In this document: piece after piece, positions 1 to 10,379 of the stretch | Layout of the letters: the number at the start of each line of letters is the position of its first letter | Numbering within the stretch: the stretch's first letter is position 1 | Origin: Dendrophyllia cribrosa | Lineage: Eukaryota; Cnidaria; Anthozoa; Scleractinia; Dendrophylliidae | Assembly: GCA_024195265.1 (NCBI GenBank) | Contig: JAJLRJ010000009.1 | Coordinates: forward strand, 582,501-646,500 | Reading direction: 5' to 3' | DNA: 64,000 nucleotides | Program-made: the position numbers and the translations under genes | The notes under the pieces: generated by a model | Seen by the model: only the letters and a program-made list of their open reading frames with translations | What the model was told of the DNA's origin: nothing | The model's database searches: none

Positions 1-194
1 ACGGGGATCGCGGAGACAACGGAGACAGTACTTACAGTTCTCAATAAACTAAGTCTCTCTCTTCTCTTCTCCGTGGTAAAGAAATCTAAAACACAACGGA
101 GACGGCGGAGACAGCGGAGACAGTACTTACAGTTCCAAGAGAAAGAAAAAAAGAAAACAAGATATAAAAAAAAGAAAAAAGAAAACAAGATATA

Positions 195-245
<51 letters not shown>

Positions 246-436
246 TCTTCTTTTCTTTCTTTTTTTTGTTTTTTGTTTTGTTTTTTTTCTTTCTTTCTTT
301 GGAACTGTAAGTACTGTCTCCGCTGTCTCCGCCGTCCCCGTTGTGTTTTAGATTTCTTTACTACGGAGAAGAGAAGAGAGAGGCTTAGTTTACTGAGAAC
401 TGTAAGTACTGTCTCCGTTGTCTCCGCGATCCCCGT
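1..436. repeat. Imperfect palindrome centred on a TA microsatellite
   Basis: Bases 1-185 are repeated in inverted orientation at about 250-436, with a run of TA dinucleotides at about 190-243 as the loop. The arms carry ACGGAGACGG / ACAGCGGAGACAG motifs and an AGTACTTACAG segment mirrored as CTGTAAGTACT. The left arm begins at base 1, so the structure probably continues outside the window. Reading frames here on both strands are composition artefacts of the AT and purine tracts. Confidence 0.8.
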
Positions 437-445
437 TCTCTTTAA

Positions 446-690
446 GATTTCTTTACTGCGGAGAAATTGCACAAATGTTCTGAGTGTTAGAAGGATATGA
501 CGGATACAACGGGAACAGCACTTGCAGCTCTGTTGTGCTGTCAAGTTTGATATTCCTTAATGCACTTCTCATTTACCTTAAGTTCTGTCCCCGTTGTGGT
601 TTTGATCTCTTTACTACGGAGAACAGAAAGAAATTGTACAAATTTCCTGAGTGTAACGGATGTGACGGATACAACGGAGACGGCACTTGA
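446..690. repeat. Degenerate copies of the same CGGAGA repeat family
   Basis: The segment carries further diverged copies of the arm motif: a CTTTACTRCGGAGAA block at about 448-465 and 609-624, each followed by a GACGGATACAACGG block at about 499-512 and 664-678. It looks like a decayed tandem extension of the palindrome arm. No gene is visible. Confidence 0.5.
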
Positions 691-2450
691 TAGTTCTCTG
701 TACAATTAGATATTCTTTTGGTGCGGTTTTCATTTACTGTAGAATTTGTTTAAAATTCGAAACGGCCTTATTTTTCTAGTAGTGGAATGAAACCTGTACA
801 TGGTCTTTTGTATCTGAGATCGTCATTCTGTGACTTTTCTTTTTATGACAGAAGAATTTTATGCCTTTTTTTTTTAAATTAACTAGGAACATAGTACAAG
901 AGGAATAGCTTTAATAGACATCTATGATATGTTTTGAAAATCCCGGCATTGTTAACTGACTTAGTTGACTAAAAACATTTCTAAACTTTACCAATTTTAA
1001 CAGAAGAAAGTGGAATAAAAAATTCTTAATTATTTGCACGTCGAATCGGCTTTCTTGCAACCGTTCCTTTTTACGACAAACTCAAAAGAGAGTGTGATAT
1101 TTTTTTTTAATCAACCAGAAAAATAATCACTAAGGGCATAGCTGTAATGTAATTACATTCCTTTTTTCTGTGATGTTACTTTTAAACAATACCCGGCATC
1201 GAAAACTACTAATTGAGCTAACTAAACAAAAAATGCTTGGCCTTGGCCATGGCCAAACTTGATTGAACGAACGACTTTACAAAATTGAGATTCAAAACGG
1301 TCATTCTTTTTTACTGTTAGACTGTGAATTACATAATTATTTACACATCGAATCGGCATTTCTGCAACAGTTCCTTTTTATGACAATAGCGTTCTGCTGT
1401 AATTTTGTATTACGTGAGATGGCAAACAAAGGATCTTGTCAGAATAAAAAAACAAGCCACCAAGAAAGTATAAAAGGTAGACTGAAAAACGACGCTCTTG
1501 GCACTTTACACCGCTACAGTCACCGGCGCGGCAACTAAACAGTGAGGTACGTAGTTTTCAATTCTCTCCTACGGATTTCTTATATTTGTTAGGCAAGAAA
1601 TTTCGTCAAACTCAGAGTAAACTAAGCCTCGCCGCATAGAACGAAACATATCAAGAATAAAAACATGCAAAGACACTCAAGTTTAAACTGTTTAACTCTG
1701 GCAGGCAGTCGTGTGTGATGCACGAACCGCCAAGCTTTTGTTTTAAAACATGTGAATGCATCGTTTTATATCATGTTCATTATTGATGTATTTTTTCATA
1801 TCTTGCTTGTGTTAACCTCAGAGAATCCGAAGTGCCCTGGCATGGTTAGGAAGGTATTACCAGCCGTGCAAGGAACTTGTTCATTGCTATCTGCTAAAGT
1901 AGCGTACGCCACAAATGAGCAAGACAGAAACGTTGACGACCTGTGAAGAAACATTTGCCAAAAGCGCGATGGCGGAGTGCGACGAGGCGATTAAAACGCA
2001 GATGAAAAGAGTGGCGTTCTTTTTTTCCTCTGACTGCCCTGGAGCGAAGAAGTAAAGAAGATAGAAGGAAAGAAAATAACGGACAGATTAAACGCTTCTT
2101 TAGCCCTAGTCAGCAATGAATTTCAACCAGTGCGTTGAGATTTAATTCATCATCATTTGCGATTTGACGATTTCATACATGCAGCGTGTTACATTTCAGA
2201 GTAGTTCGAAAAAGCCAAACGTAGTCAAATGGCGATTGAGTTAGTTGATTGATAAGGTTTCGTTTCGTATAAAAAACGTACCAATGTCACAATCAGCGCA
2301 GTTTGTCTCTAAGACAGACCATAAGGCGGTCGTTTTCACTATACTGAGAGTTGTGTAAATCAAGTCCAGTGGCAGAAAGCGTTGAATGCTTCAAAATTAA
2401 ATGGCGCTGTTGATTCTGTAGTTTATTCTGTGTTATTTTTTCGAGCTTAA
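691..2450. other. Gene-free AT-rich stretch with an old tandem duplication
   Basis: No coding signature is supported. Two diverged copies of a block of about 310 bases can be aligned: one contains CACGTCGAATCGGC near 1037 and the other CACATCGAATCGGC near 1343, each followed by a similar CAACNGTTCCTTTTTA motif. A short open frame at 1752-1946 begins with a hydrophobic stretch, but it has no recognisable family and no convincing splice context, so it is not called. Confidence 0.4.
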
Positions 2451-2452
2451 AA

Positions 2453-3520
2453 GTTAAGCTGGGTGAATCGTTCAATTATATAAATGAATACACATCGCCT
2501 ATTGTTTAATTTAATTGTTTAATTGTAACTATTGTTAAACAATTACATACATTGAAAGAACTTTCAATGTCAACTAGACAAGTTTACTACTTATATTATC
2601 AAGAAGAGTTCAGTAAAAACCCAACAATAGGGGTTCAGTTTTGTTTTATGAGTAAAACTAAGTGTCTTGCGCTGCACATGGCCAGGATAGAAATGGATTG
2701 TATCTTGAAAAAATTGGCCAATTTTTTCAAGTTTATCACTTAGCTTCTCTCTTGGAAAACTCGCTAAAAATCTGATTATGGTTTATTCTCTCTTTGAGAA
2801 TTCACTTGATATCTTCCTCTTAGTTTTCTACAAGCATTCCATGCACGAAAAAGGTACTTAGTTTTAATTTGGGGCAGTTTTGACCCCAAAAACTCAAAAT
2901 CACCATGACATAGCTCCTTTAAGCTGGGTGAATCTTTCAATTATATAAAGAATACACATCGTTTATCGAAACTCTTATTTGACAATTGCATACACGCAAA
3001 GAACTTTCAATGTGAACTAGACAAGTTTTACTACTCATATTATCAAGAAGAGTTCAGTAAAAACCCAACAATAAGGGTTCAGTTTTGTTTTATGAGTAAA
3101 ACTAAGTGTCTTGCGCTGCACATAGCCAGGATGGAAATGTATTGTATCTTGAAAAAATTGGCCAATATCTTGAAAAAATTGGCCAATTTTTTCAAGTTTA
3201 TCACTTAGCTTCTCTCTTGGAAAACTCGCTAAAAATCTGATTATGGTTTATTCTCTTTTTGAGAATTCACTTGATATCTTCCTCTTAGTTTTCTACAAGC
3301 ATTTCATGCACGATAAAGGTACTTAGTTTTAATTTGGAGCAGTTTTGACCCCAAAAAACTCAAAATCACCATGACATAGCTCCTTTAAGCTGGGCGAATC
3401 TTTCAATCAGTTATATAAAGAATACACATCGTTTATCAAAAGTATTGTTTAACAATTCCATACATGCAAAGAACTTTCAATGTCAACTGGATACGTTTAG
3501 TACTCATATTATCAAGAAGA
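2453..3520. repeat. Tandem copies of a dispersed non-autonomous repeat
   Basis: A unit of about 460-475 bases starting AAGCTGGGTGAATC occurs near 2455, 2931 and 3388; the third copy is cut off near 3520 where sequence flanking the recombinase gene begins. Each complete unit ends with TGACATAGCTCCTTTAAGC, and that end leads straight into the next unit. Diverged single copies of the same family are present at 9.24-9.58 kb, 28.12-28.39 kb (inverted) and about 41.7-42.1 kb, recognisable by a shared CTTGGGCTGCA / GGAAATGGATTG core. Confidence 0.75.
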
Positions 3521-3652
3521 GTTCAAGTTAGTCTGTGCCATATCATTGAGTTTCGCGCATTGTGTTGGCTTGCTAGAGAGCTCGAGTTCTGTCCAATTCA
3601 TAACATTTTCCCTTCGCGACTAAGCAAATGTCTGCGCCGATGGTCGATCCAC

Positions 3653-5440
3653 TTAGTTGTGGCATGATTTCGAATGTGATCCAAATCGTCTGGCAGCACG
3701 GCTCAGCAGAGAGTTTGCTGTCCTTCCGGTTTGAAAATGAAATTCGGGGTCTCTTAGAATCGCTTGCCATTGCCCGTAGCCGTGTCGTTCAAGTCCCGTT
3801 TTTAGATATCGGTCCTCCTCGGGGGTGAACAACATTTGTTTTCTTCGCGCGCCAATTTCAGTAACTTTGGACGCGTGTTCTCTCTTTAGTCTTGGAACCC
3901 TTCGTAAAGGCGTAGGCGGCGGTGGTGTTTTGGGGCTCGTTTCGACTTCCTCGGTAGAAGACATATCGCCTTTAACGTCATCGTCCTGCTCTTGGGAAGA
4001 CGTTGATTTGTCCGAAAGCCTTGAGCGCACGTCCATTTCTAACATTGATCCCTTGTCGCCGTGCAATCTTTCCAGGAATTCGTGCGCTTTTGTAGCGACC
4101 TCGCGCGATCGTTGTTTTTGATAGTGAACTCTCGCCACGACAGAGCTGTGTTTCTGGTCCTCGGAGATCGCGCTTTGCGCGCTACTGCTGAGATGTTTGG
4201 AGCTCGCAGTTTCAACTATTTGTCGATAGCGAGTCGGGTGAACGTACTTGCCAGTTGCGTCGAAAACTAACTTGCTCATCAGTTCTCCCAGCTTGTTTTG
4301 CTGTCCCCCGTTTCTCGTTACTAAAACATAATCGCAGGTCGGCTTGAGAAGAGGGCGAATGTGATTGATGTATCCATCCAACACTTGCATGCTAGTGTCA
4401 GTCAGGAATAGAGAATCGAAGCCGTATTTGCCCGCTGTTTTGAACATTTTCTGATCGATAAACCCGCCGTTCGTCTTAGCTTTGTTCACCATCTCGACAG
4501 TCAAATACTGATATGTCATTGGGCGCGATCCTTTGACCTTGATAAACAAATACACAGCGAGGAATTTGGTGGCAAACGATAAGTCCAACGGGGATACCGT
4601 ACCCTGTTTCTCCTTGCACGCGTTTAGCACGCCCTCGTAGCGCGGCAAGAAACGCGCCACGACTTCCAATAGCTCCTCTAGCGTTGCCCAATGTCCCTTG
4701 GCTTCTAAGGCGTCGATATCGAGTTCGCTGGTCCACTGCAATCGCATCATTTTGGAGACGGTTTTGCGCACCCTTTTCAAGTACATTTCTGTGGAAGACA
4801 GCCCTCTCAAAATGGAGTCCGACGCGCCGTTCACTTTTCGAAAGTCTCCCAGTTCTGCAATGGCGTCCAAGTAGCCTAGACGTCCTGCGTGCCCAAGCTT
4901 CCAATCGTCTTGCATCGTGTCGACAAATTTAAATAGGAGATTAGGAGAACATAAACTAAAGTCGACGATGTCAAAAGTGAGCTCCTCTTCGTCTTCGCAA
5001 CAGAATTTCAGAAATTTCAAACACTTGCTGACAATTTGTTGTGCTTGGCGATCGCTTTTACAGCCGCCGCCACTGCCGGTTAGCCAGGATAAAAAATCTC
5101 GAGCAATATCGCTTGACATGTCAAAAGACGCAACTGTCCTGATTTGACGTCGAGTCTTCTGATCGGCGTCGGTTTCATTTTCAATGACTAAACACGCTGC
5201 TTCAATCTGAGTGCTGTTTGGCTTTTCGTCGAAATGAAAATACCAACGGTGTTTGTTCTTTACGTGTTTTCTACAGCCTCTTTGCGTGGTAAATCCATCG
5301 TGATTGCAGGTTTGAAGTGGACAGTGAAAAAGGCCATCAGAATCATCTTCTTCTAAGTGAAGCCTCTTTGGTTTGGGCGATGCGTTTGCTAACTTTGACC
5401 AGTCGATCTCGTCTTCTCGTTTGTTCATCTCTAGCACCAA
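3653..5440 (-). CDS. Crypton-like tyrosine recombinase with zinc finger and C-terminal Myb/SANT domain
   Basis: This is a single uninterrupted 595-codon frame. Residues 40-64 form an atypical zinc finger (C40-x4-C45-x13-H59-x4-H64). Residues 285-445 carry a tyrosine-recombinase core: R305 in a KGSRP box, K331/K334 as candidate catalytic lysines, H401-x-x-R404, H431 and Y440. R305 to H401 is 96 residues and H431 to Y440 is 9, as in XerD. After an acidic, proline-rich linker (470-530), residues 536-586 form a Myb/SANT repeat whose third helix region reads GRTANSLLSRAARRF, resembling telobox-type Myb domains. The family is known to cut and rejoin DNA through a covalent 3'-phosphotyrosine; the finger and Myb domain presumably bind DNA in the nucleus. 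The gene is intronless and CpG-rich compared with flanking DNA, which suggests a mobile Crypton or a recent domesticate. An alternative start is Met5. The recombinase assignment rests on motif spacing, not on a database search. Confidence 0.72.
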   Translation of the reverse strand: MVLEMNKREDEIDWSKLANASPKPKRLHLEEDDSDGLFHCPLQTCNHDGFTTQRGCRKHVKNKHRWYFHFDEKPNSTQIEAACLVIENETDADQKTRRQIRTVASFDMSSDIARDFLSWLTGSGGGCKSDRQAQQIVSKCLKFLKFCCEDEEELTFDIVDFSLCSPNLLFKFVDTMQDDWKLGHAGRLGYLDAIAELGDFRKVNGASDSILRGLSSTEMYLKRVRKTVSKMMRLQWTSELDIDALEAKGHWATLEELLEVVARFLPRYEGVLNACKEKQGTVSPLDLSFATKFLAVYLFIKVKGSRPMTYQYLTVEMVNKAKTNGGFIDQKMFKTAGKYGFDSLFLTDTSMQVLDGYINHIRPLLKPTCDYVLVTRNGGQQNKLGELMSKLVFDATGKYVHPTRYRQIVETASSKHLSSSAQSAISEDQKHSSVVARVHYQKQRSREVATKAHEFLERLHGDKGSMLEMDVRSRLSDKSTSSQEQDDDVKGDMSSTEEVETSPKTPPPPTPLRRVPRLKREHASKVTEIGARRKQMLFTPEEDRYLKTGLERHGYGQWQAILRDPEFHFQTGRTANSLLSRAARRFGSHSKSCHN

Positions 5441-5829
5441 ACTTAGCTGGGAGATTTGAAAGTTCTGTCGGCCCTCGCGCGGTTACTACATATATTAGCC
5501 GACTTGTATATCCCTCCCAAAAGACATCATTCGATGTTTGGCTAAAAAAGCTTGTTTCTTGTCGCATTATCTCTTGCATGTCCCATTGTTCGCACAACAC
5601 AATTAAACAAATTTGTTTTAGGGCCGACACATAACCAAACGGAACAAAAGGACAATTCCGAACTTGCACGGACCTGCATGCCCTAATAAGGTGATTAAGC
5701 ATGTTGTAGGCAAGCCAGAGTGACAGAGAAGTGGTTCGTTAGAATGGAAGACTAACATCGGAAACGCGAGTTCCTGATTGCTAACGCTAAATAAGATCCA
5801 TCGTTCTCGTTACTTAAAGCGGTTAAAAC

Positions 5830-7375
5830 AAAATGGAACGTCAGTTCCTGTTCGATTAAAAGCGGAGCTTATTGTGGTTTAAAAACGGAACAATAGTTCA
5901 CATTCAGTTGAAATAGGAACAGTTTGATTAGGAACAAATTTGTTCCTTTGTGACACTAATAGGAACCTTAAAAACAAAATGGGAACGACAAGCAGTCAAT
6001 TAGGAACAACACGTTCCTTATTGCGCATCAGAGAAGGCTTAATCGGAACAACTGGTCCTCATTGTCGAGGTCAACAGCGTAATATGCTAGTTAACGGGAA
6101 CAAAGTGTTCCTTATTGGGTTAAGTGGGCAGTCAAATTAGGAACATTTGTTCTCCTTTCTCTCAAAAGGGAACAGATAGAAAAATCGGAACAACCCAAAA
6201 AGGACCTTTTGTTCCTAAGCAGATGATAACGGAACCAGTTGTTCCTTTTCACCTCAATAAATAGGAACTTCGTGTTCCTAAGTACTTCAAATAGGAACCA
6301 GTTGTTCCTTTTCACTTACATTAATAGGAACTTTGTGTTCCCAAGTACTACAAAGGGAACCAGTTGTTCCCTTTTTACCTCAATAAATAGGAACGTCGTG
6401 TTCCGAAGTACTACAAATAGGAACCAGTTGTTCCTTTTCACCTCAATAAATAGGAACTTCGCGTTCCCAAGTAGTACAAATAGGAACCAGTTGTTCCTTT
6501 TCACCTGAGTAAATAGGAACACGAAGTTCCTATTTACTACAAATAGGAACCATTTGTTCCTTTTCACCTAAGTAAATAGGAACACGAAGTTCCTATATGT
6601 ACTACAAATAAGAACCAGTTGTTCCTTTTCACCTCCATAAATAGGAACTTTATGTTCCCAAGTACTACAAAGGGAACCAGTTGTTCCTTTTCACCTCAAT
6701 AAATCGGAACTTCGCGTTCCCAAGTAATACAAATAGGAACCATTTGTTCCTTTTCACCTGAGTAAATAGGAACACGAAGTTCCTATGTTCTACAAATAGG
6801 AACCAATTGTTCCTTTTTAACTAAATAAATAGGAACTTGGTGTTCCCAAGTACTACAAATAGGAACTTTTTGTTCCTTTTCATTAATATAAATAGGAACT
6901 TCGTGTTCCCAAGTAACACAAAGGGAACCTTTTGTTCCATTTTACCTCAATAAATAGGAACTTTGTGTTCCTAAGTACTACAAATAGGAACCAGTTGTTC
7001 CTTTTCACCTCAATAAATAGGAACTTCGCGTTCCCAAGTAATACAAATGGGAACCATTTGTTCCTTTTCACCTGAGTAAATAGGAACACGAAGTTCCTAT
7101 GTACTACAAATAGGAACCAGTTGTTCCTTTTCACCTACATAAATGGGAACTTCGTGTTCCTATGTACTACAAATAGGAACCACTTGTTCCTTTTCACCTG
7201 AGTAAATAGGAACTTCGTGTTCCCAAGTACAACAAAAGGAACAATTTGTTCCGAATTTGCTGATCTTTGTTCCTTTAACGGATTTGCGAAGGAACAAAAG
7301 TTCCTTTTTGTACATATTTAATTTGTTCCTAAAGCAATTAAAGGAACAAAAAGCAAAAACTCGCGGAACACTTGA
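5830..7375. repeat. 63-bp tandem array of GGAAC-N5-GTTCC palindromes
   Basis: From about 6230 to 7240 a 63-bp unit is repeated roughly 16 times. Each unit carries two 15-bp inverted repeats with a five-base spacer, for example GGAACCAGTTGTTCC and GGAACTTCGTGTTCC. Flanking DNA (5830-6230 and 7240-7375) holds irregularly spaced GGAAC/GTTCC sites of the same kind. The arms are invariant while spacers and linkers vary. Because 63 is divisible by three, false frames appear on both strands. The array separates the recombinase gene from the PC-esterase gene. Confidence 0.9.
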
Positions 7376-7529
7376 TTTTTGAAAAACCCATTATATTTTA
7401 AACCGAATCACTTAAAATCCTAAGCTGAAAATGTTTTAATGTGAAGAGTAGCCCAATAAGACCTTGCACAAAATACCAAGTTAAAACTTTGTGTTTAAAG
7501 CCAACATTTTTGCTATCATTACTTTTGGG

Positions 7530-7610
7530 GAATGTATATGATGATGATGAAGATGATGGTAGTAATAATGATGACGGTGATGATGGTGAAAGCGATGATG
7601 ATCCGCTGTT
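7530..7610 (+). repeat. GAT/ATG-rich microsatellite
   Basis: This is an imperfect run of GAT, GAA and AAT triplets upstream of the PC-esterase gene. It gives an apparent Asp-rich frame with no other coding support. Confidence 0.6.
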
Positions 7611-7733
7611 TTCTAGGTTTCCAGCTTTTGCACCATTTTGAATACCTAGGCACAGAAAGTTGCAATTAAAGATACAGCAGTTTTTCCTGCAGGAGAGGGC
7701 GGCTCTATTGTTTTCAATAATTTGTCGCGACCG

Positions 7734-7768
<35 letters not shown>

Positions 7769-7825
7769 AGTCAGGGCTTCCTTTGACTAATTTTGTTTTC
7801 TTTCATTTCACAGATTTCAGCGATA

Positions 7826-9115
7826 ATGTCGGTGAAGCAACTTTTCCGAGTTGCAGCCTTTATGTTATTAATAGCTACTTGTGTTCTGGCGATGTATGTC
7901 ACGGAGTTATTTAAGATTCCTGTAATTCCTGCTATTATAAAACTAATTCCACCAAGTCCGAAAAGCGTCACAGCGCACAATACCTCATACCTTTACCTGC
8001 ACGCTTCCTGTACCAGAGATGTTCTCAGTCAAATTGCAAGAGGAAAATGGCAAAAGCGGGACAACTTGACGACACAAGACTGGATTGATCGTGAAGAAAA
8101 AGACAAAGCAATACGAAGATACCGAAGTCTCCCAGTAGTGTTATACCGAGACGACAAGCGGTGTGGAAATAAATTTCCATTGGGAAACTCAGGTCTGCCT
8201 TCATTGTGCGATCCCGACAGCTCAGCTCCGTGTTGTAATCAAGAAATAGGATGGTGTGGTTCCGGAGAAGAAAACTGCAAATGCCAGGACTGTACTGACT
8301 TCAGGACGACAATATCCGCAGAGCTTTACGAGTACGTTCCCTCCTCTGGGTGCAAATTCAAAAACTTCACAAGCCAAGAGGCGTGTGCGTTCATGAACAG
8401 GGCGATTTCAAATCTTGTTATTGCGGGTGACTCGTTAATGAGACATTTCAGCAATGCAGTGATGATTATATTAACAGATGATCCCAGAGAAGGTGCCTTA
8501 AAAAAGGAGCTCTCAGAATACGAAAGAAAGAAGTGCGCAGGAGATTATCAATTTATCGACTCAAGGAAAACGAAGTGCTATGGCAAAACTGTTCATCAAT
8601 TTTCTAATTTACCTCAACACAAATTGTGTAAAGGTAGGTTTAATTTTACTGTCTCTTTCGCTGAAGGATATAGCCTACAACACTCGGATGTCACTAAAAC
8701 TGCAGTCCGTGAAAACTTGAACAAGAGTAACTCTGTAATTGCCATTGGAGTAGGATTGCATAATCGCCTTAACCATCACGTGATCATACAACAATACTTA
8801 CAACCGATTTTGCAGATGAAAAAAGACGCTAACAGCAAATGGCCTTACATAATATGGGTGACTGTACAAGCCCAGGGAAGTCTTAAACCCTTGGCGTTTT
8901 CTAAGGATCAAAACAACCATGCAATTTTCCATTATAATCAAAAAATGAAGGAATTCCTAAAGCCCCTTGGCATTCCAGTGTTTGATGTGTTTCATCTGAC
9001 CCTTCGAGTAAGGAGTTATGATGGAACGCATTTTGGCGTGGGTGTGAATATGATGAAAGCTCAGCTTCTGTTGAATTTCTTAGAAGAGAAATTTGGACAA
9101 ATCAATCAAATGTGA
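7826..9115 (+). CDS. Type II membrane SGNH-fold PC-esterase-like protein with hevein-like cysteine cluster
   Basis: The protein has 429 residues. I chose the ATG at 7826 because a pyrimidine tract ending TTTCATTTCACAG at 7813 looks like a 3' splice site, so the upstream part of the frame is probably intron and a 5' non-coding exon lies further left. Residues 6-24 are hydrophobic after a short basic start, giving a signal anchor and a lumenal or extracellular catalytic part. Residues 113-156 hold eight cysteines in a CC...WCG...CKCQDC arrangement resembling hevein-type chitin-binding modules. The GDSL block is at 201-204 (nucleophile Ser203), a GVGLHN block is at 308-313 and the D399-x-x-H402 acid-histidine pair lies in YDGTHFG, as in PC-esterase/NXPE/CASD1-like proteins. 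Several N-glycosylation sequons are present. Such enzymes are usually carbohydrate O-acyl transferases or esterases of the secretory path; the substrate is unknown. Confidence 0.78.
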   Translation: MSVKQLFRVAAFMLLIATCVLAMYVTELFKIPVIPAIIKLIPPSPKSVTAHNTSYLYLHASCTRDVLSQIARGKWQKRDNLTTQDWIDREEKDKAIRRYRSLPVVLYRDDKRCGNKFPLGNSGLPSLCDPDSSAPCCNQEIGWCGSGEENCKCQDCTDFRTTISAELYEYVPSSGCKFKNFTSQEACAFMNRAISNLVIAGDSLMRHFSNAVMIILTDDPREGALKKELSEYERKKCAGDYQFIDSRKTKCYGKTVHQFSNLPQHKLCKGRFNFTVSFAEGYSLQHSDVTKTAVRENLNKSNSVIAIGVGLHNRLNHHVIIQQYLQPILQMKKDANSKWPYIIWVTVQAQGSLKPLAFSKDQNNHAIFHYNQKMKEFLKPLGIPVFDVFHLTLRVRSYDGTHFGVGVNMMKAQLLLNFLEEKFGQINQM

Positions 9116-9237
9116 TTGATAGATCACTGTATATTGTAACGAACTATATCGTTCATCATAGTATCGAATCGGTACACGAAAGGTACCTCGCACAGGGAAA
9201 ATAATCACTGTATCACTCTGTTTTATTTGTAAGCTTA

Positions 9238-9580
9238 AAAGGGCTATGTCAGTATTTTTAATGTTACTTTAAAAAGATCAAAAGATATTCATTTTAGTGG
9301 AAACCCAAAAATAATGGACCAGTTTTGTTTCAAATTACTCTACTAGTTCTCTAAGAGTAAAAATAAGCGTCTTGGGCTGCAGATCAATGGCCAGGAGGGA
9401 AATGGATTGCAACTTGAAAATTTTTTGGGCCAATTATTTCAACGGTTTATCGCCGTATGTCCGGGAAAATTTGCTAAAACTCTGATTATCAGTTGTTTAT
9501 TCTCTCTTCGAAAATTTACTTGATATCTACTTTTTGGTGTTTTTTAAGCATTTCGTAAATGACAAAAGTATTTAGTTTCT
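9238..9580 (+). repeat. Dispersed non-autonomous repeat, single copy
   Basis: This is a diverged copy of the family seen in tandem at 2.45-3.5 kb. It begins with GGGCTATGTCA and contains the shared CTTGGGCTGCAGAT and GGAAATGGATTG core, then the TTTATTCTCTCTTCGA segment. It lies downstream of the PC-esterase gene. Confidence 0.65.
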
Positions 9581-10379
9581 TGTACTTAGTTTTCAAGACA
9601 GGGATACTAATTAAGGGATACTCAGAAGCCGCTATAGTGGAAAAAGAAGAGCTTTCAGAGATAAAATCTTGCTTTGAGGAGCTTCATACGTTTTTATCAA
9701 TGCGGGAGCAATGCGGGGAGATGTTTCTCACTTCGGATTTCAGAACTGAAGAAGCGGAGATGTAAAGGCGGGATTTCCAGCAGTCGAGGGACTTAAAGGT
9801 AAAACAAATTACATTCGATGGGAATTCGATGGGAATTTATCTTGATATCAATCTGTGATTGACATTTTTTGTGTGTTCCTGTTAGTTTTGGAGAATTCTT
9901 TATAAAACGTGCTCAAATTCAGTCGTTTCACGATTTCTTTCATCGAAGACAGCTCGGACTCGATGCGCTATAAATGGGTCGCGTTTTGCTTTTAAACATA
10001 AACTTATGGAGATTTGAATTAAATGTTTTGAATTAGAAAGAAGATTGTGTTGTCTATTTTTATGTGTTTGTTCATTTATTACATAGGTTGAAAAGCGATT
10101 TTATGTAAACAAACAAGACTTGGATTTTTTAGTTCTAACTTCACTCGCGTGGCCTTATTCCAATATGTTTGTGTATTTTTTTCAATTTTGATTTCCAAAT
10201 CAGTTTCTCGGGCAATTTTTGATAAGCAACAGGTGTATTTTATTCGGAAGTTAGTCGTACTAAATCGTAAAAACTCTTATTCTTCGGCCATTTCAACTTT
10301 AACAGAAATACAATACACACTGCGGTTATAAAAACCATGGTTCTCGTTAGAGAACCAGGACAGGTTAAAGAGTCAACTA
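9581..10379. other. Intergenic stretch without a supported gene
   Basis: The stretch is AT-rich. Two short open frames (9559-9765 and 10149-10331) have no recognisable domain or splice context. The right end merges into the Penelope-like element. Confidence 0.4.

Noticed and set aside
4476..4904. 142-codon minus-strand frame within the recombinase gene
   Set aside because: It is a shadow in another frame of the 595-codon gene, rich in Arg from GC-rich codons.
6112..7134. Short repeat proteins across the GGAAC palindrome array
   Set aside because: 63-bp units give chance frames on both strands; no start context or conservation.
6230..7240. Glucocorticoid-type response elements
   Set aside because: The 15-bp layout resembles such sites, but the spacer is five and the conserved half is GGAAC; known receptors of that subclass are vertebrate, so the likeness is probably chance.
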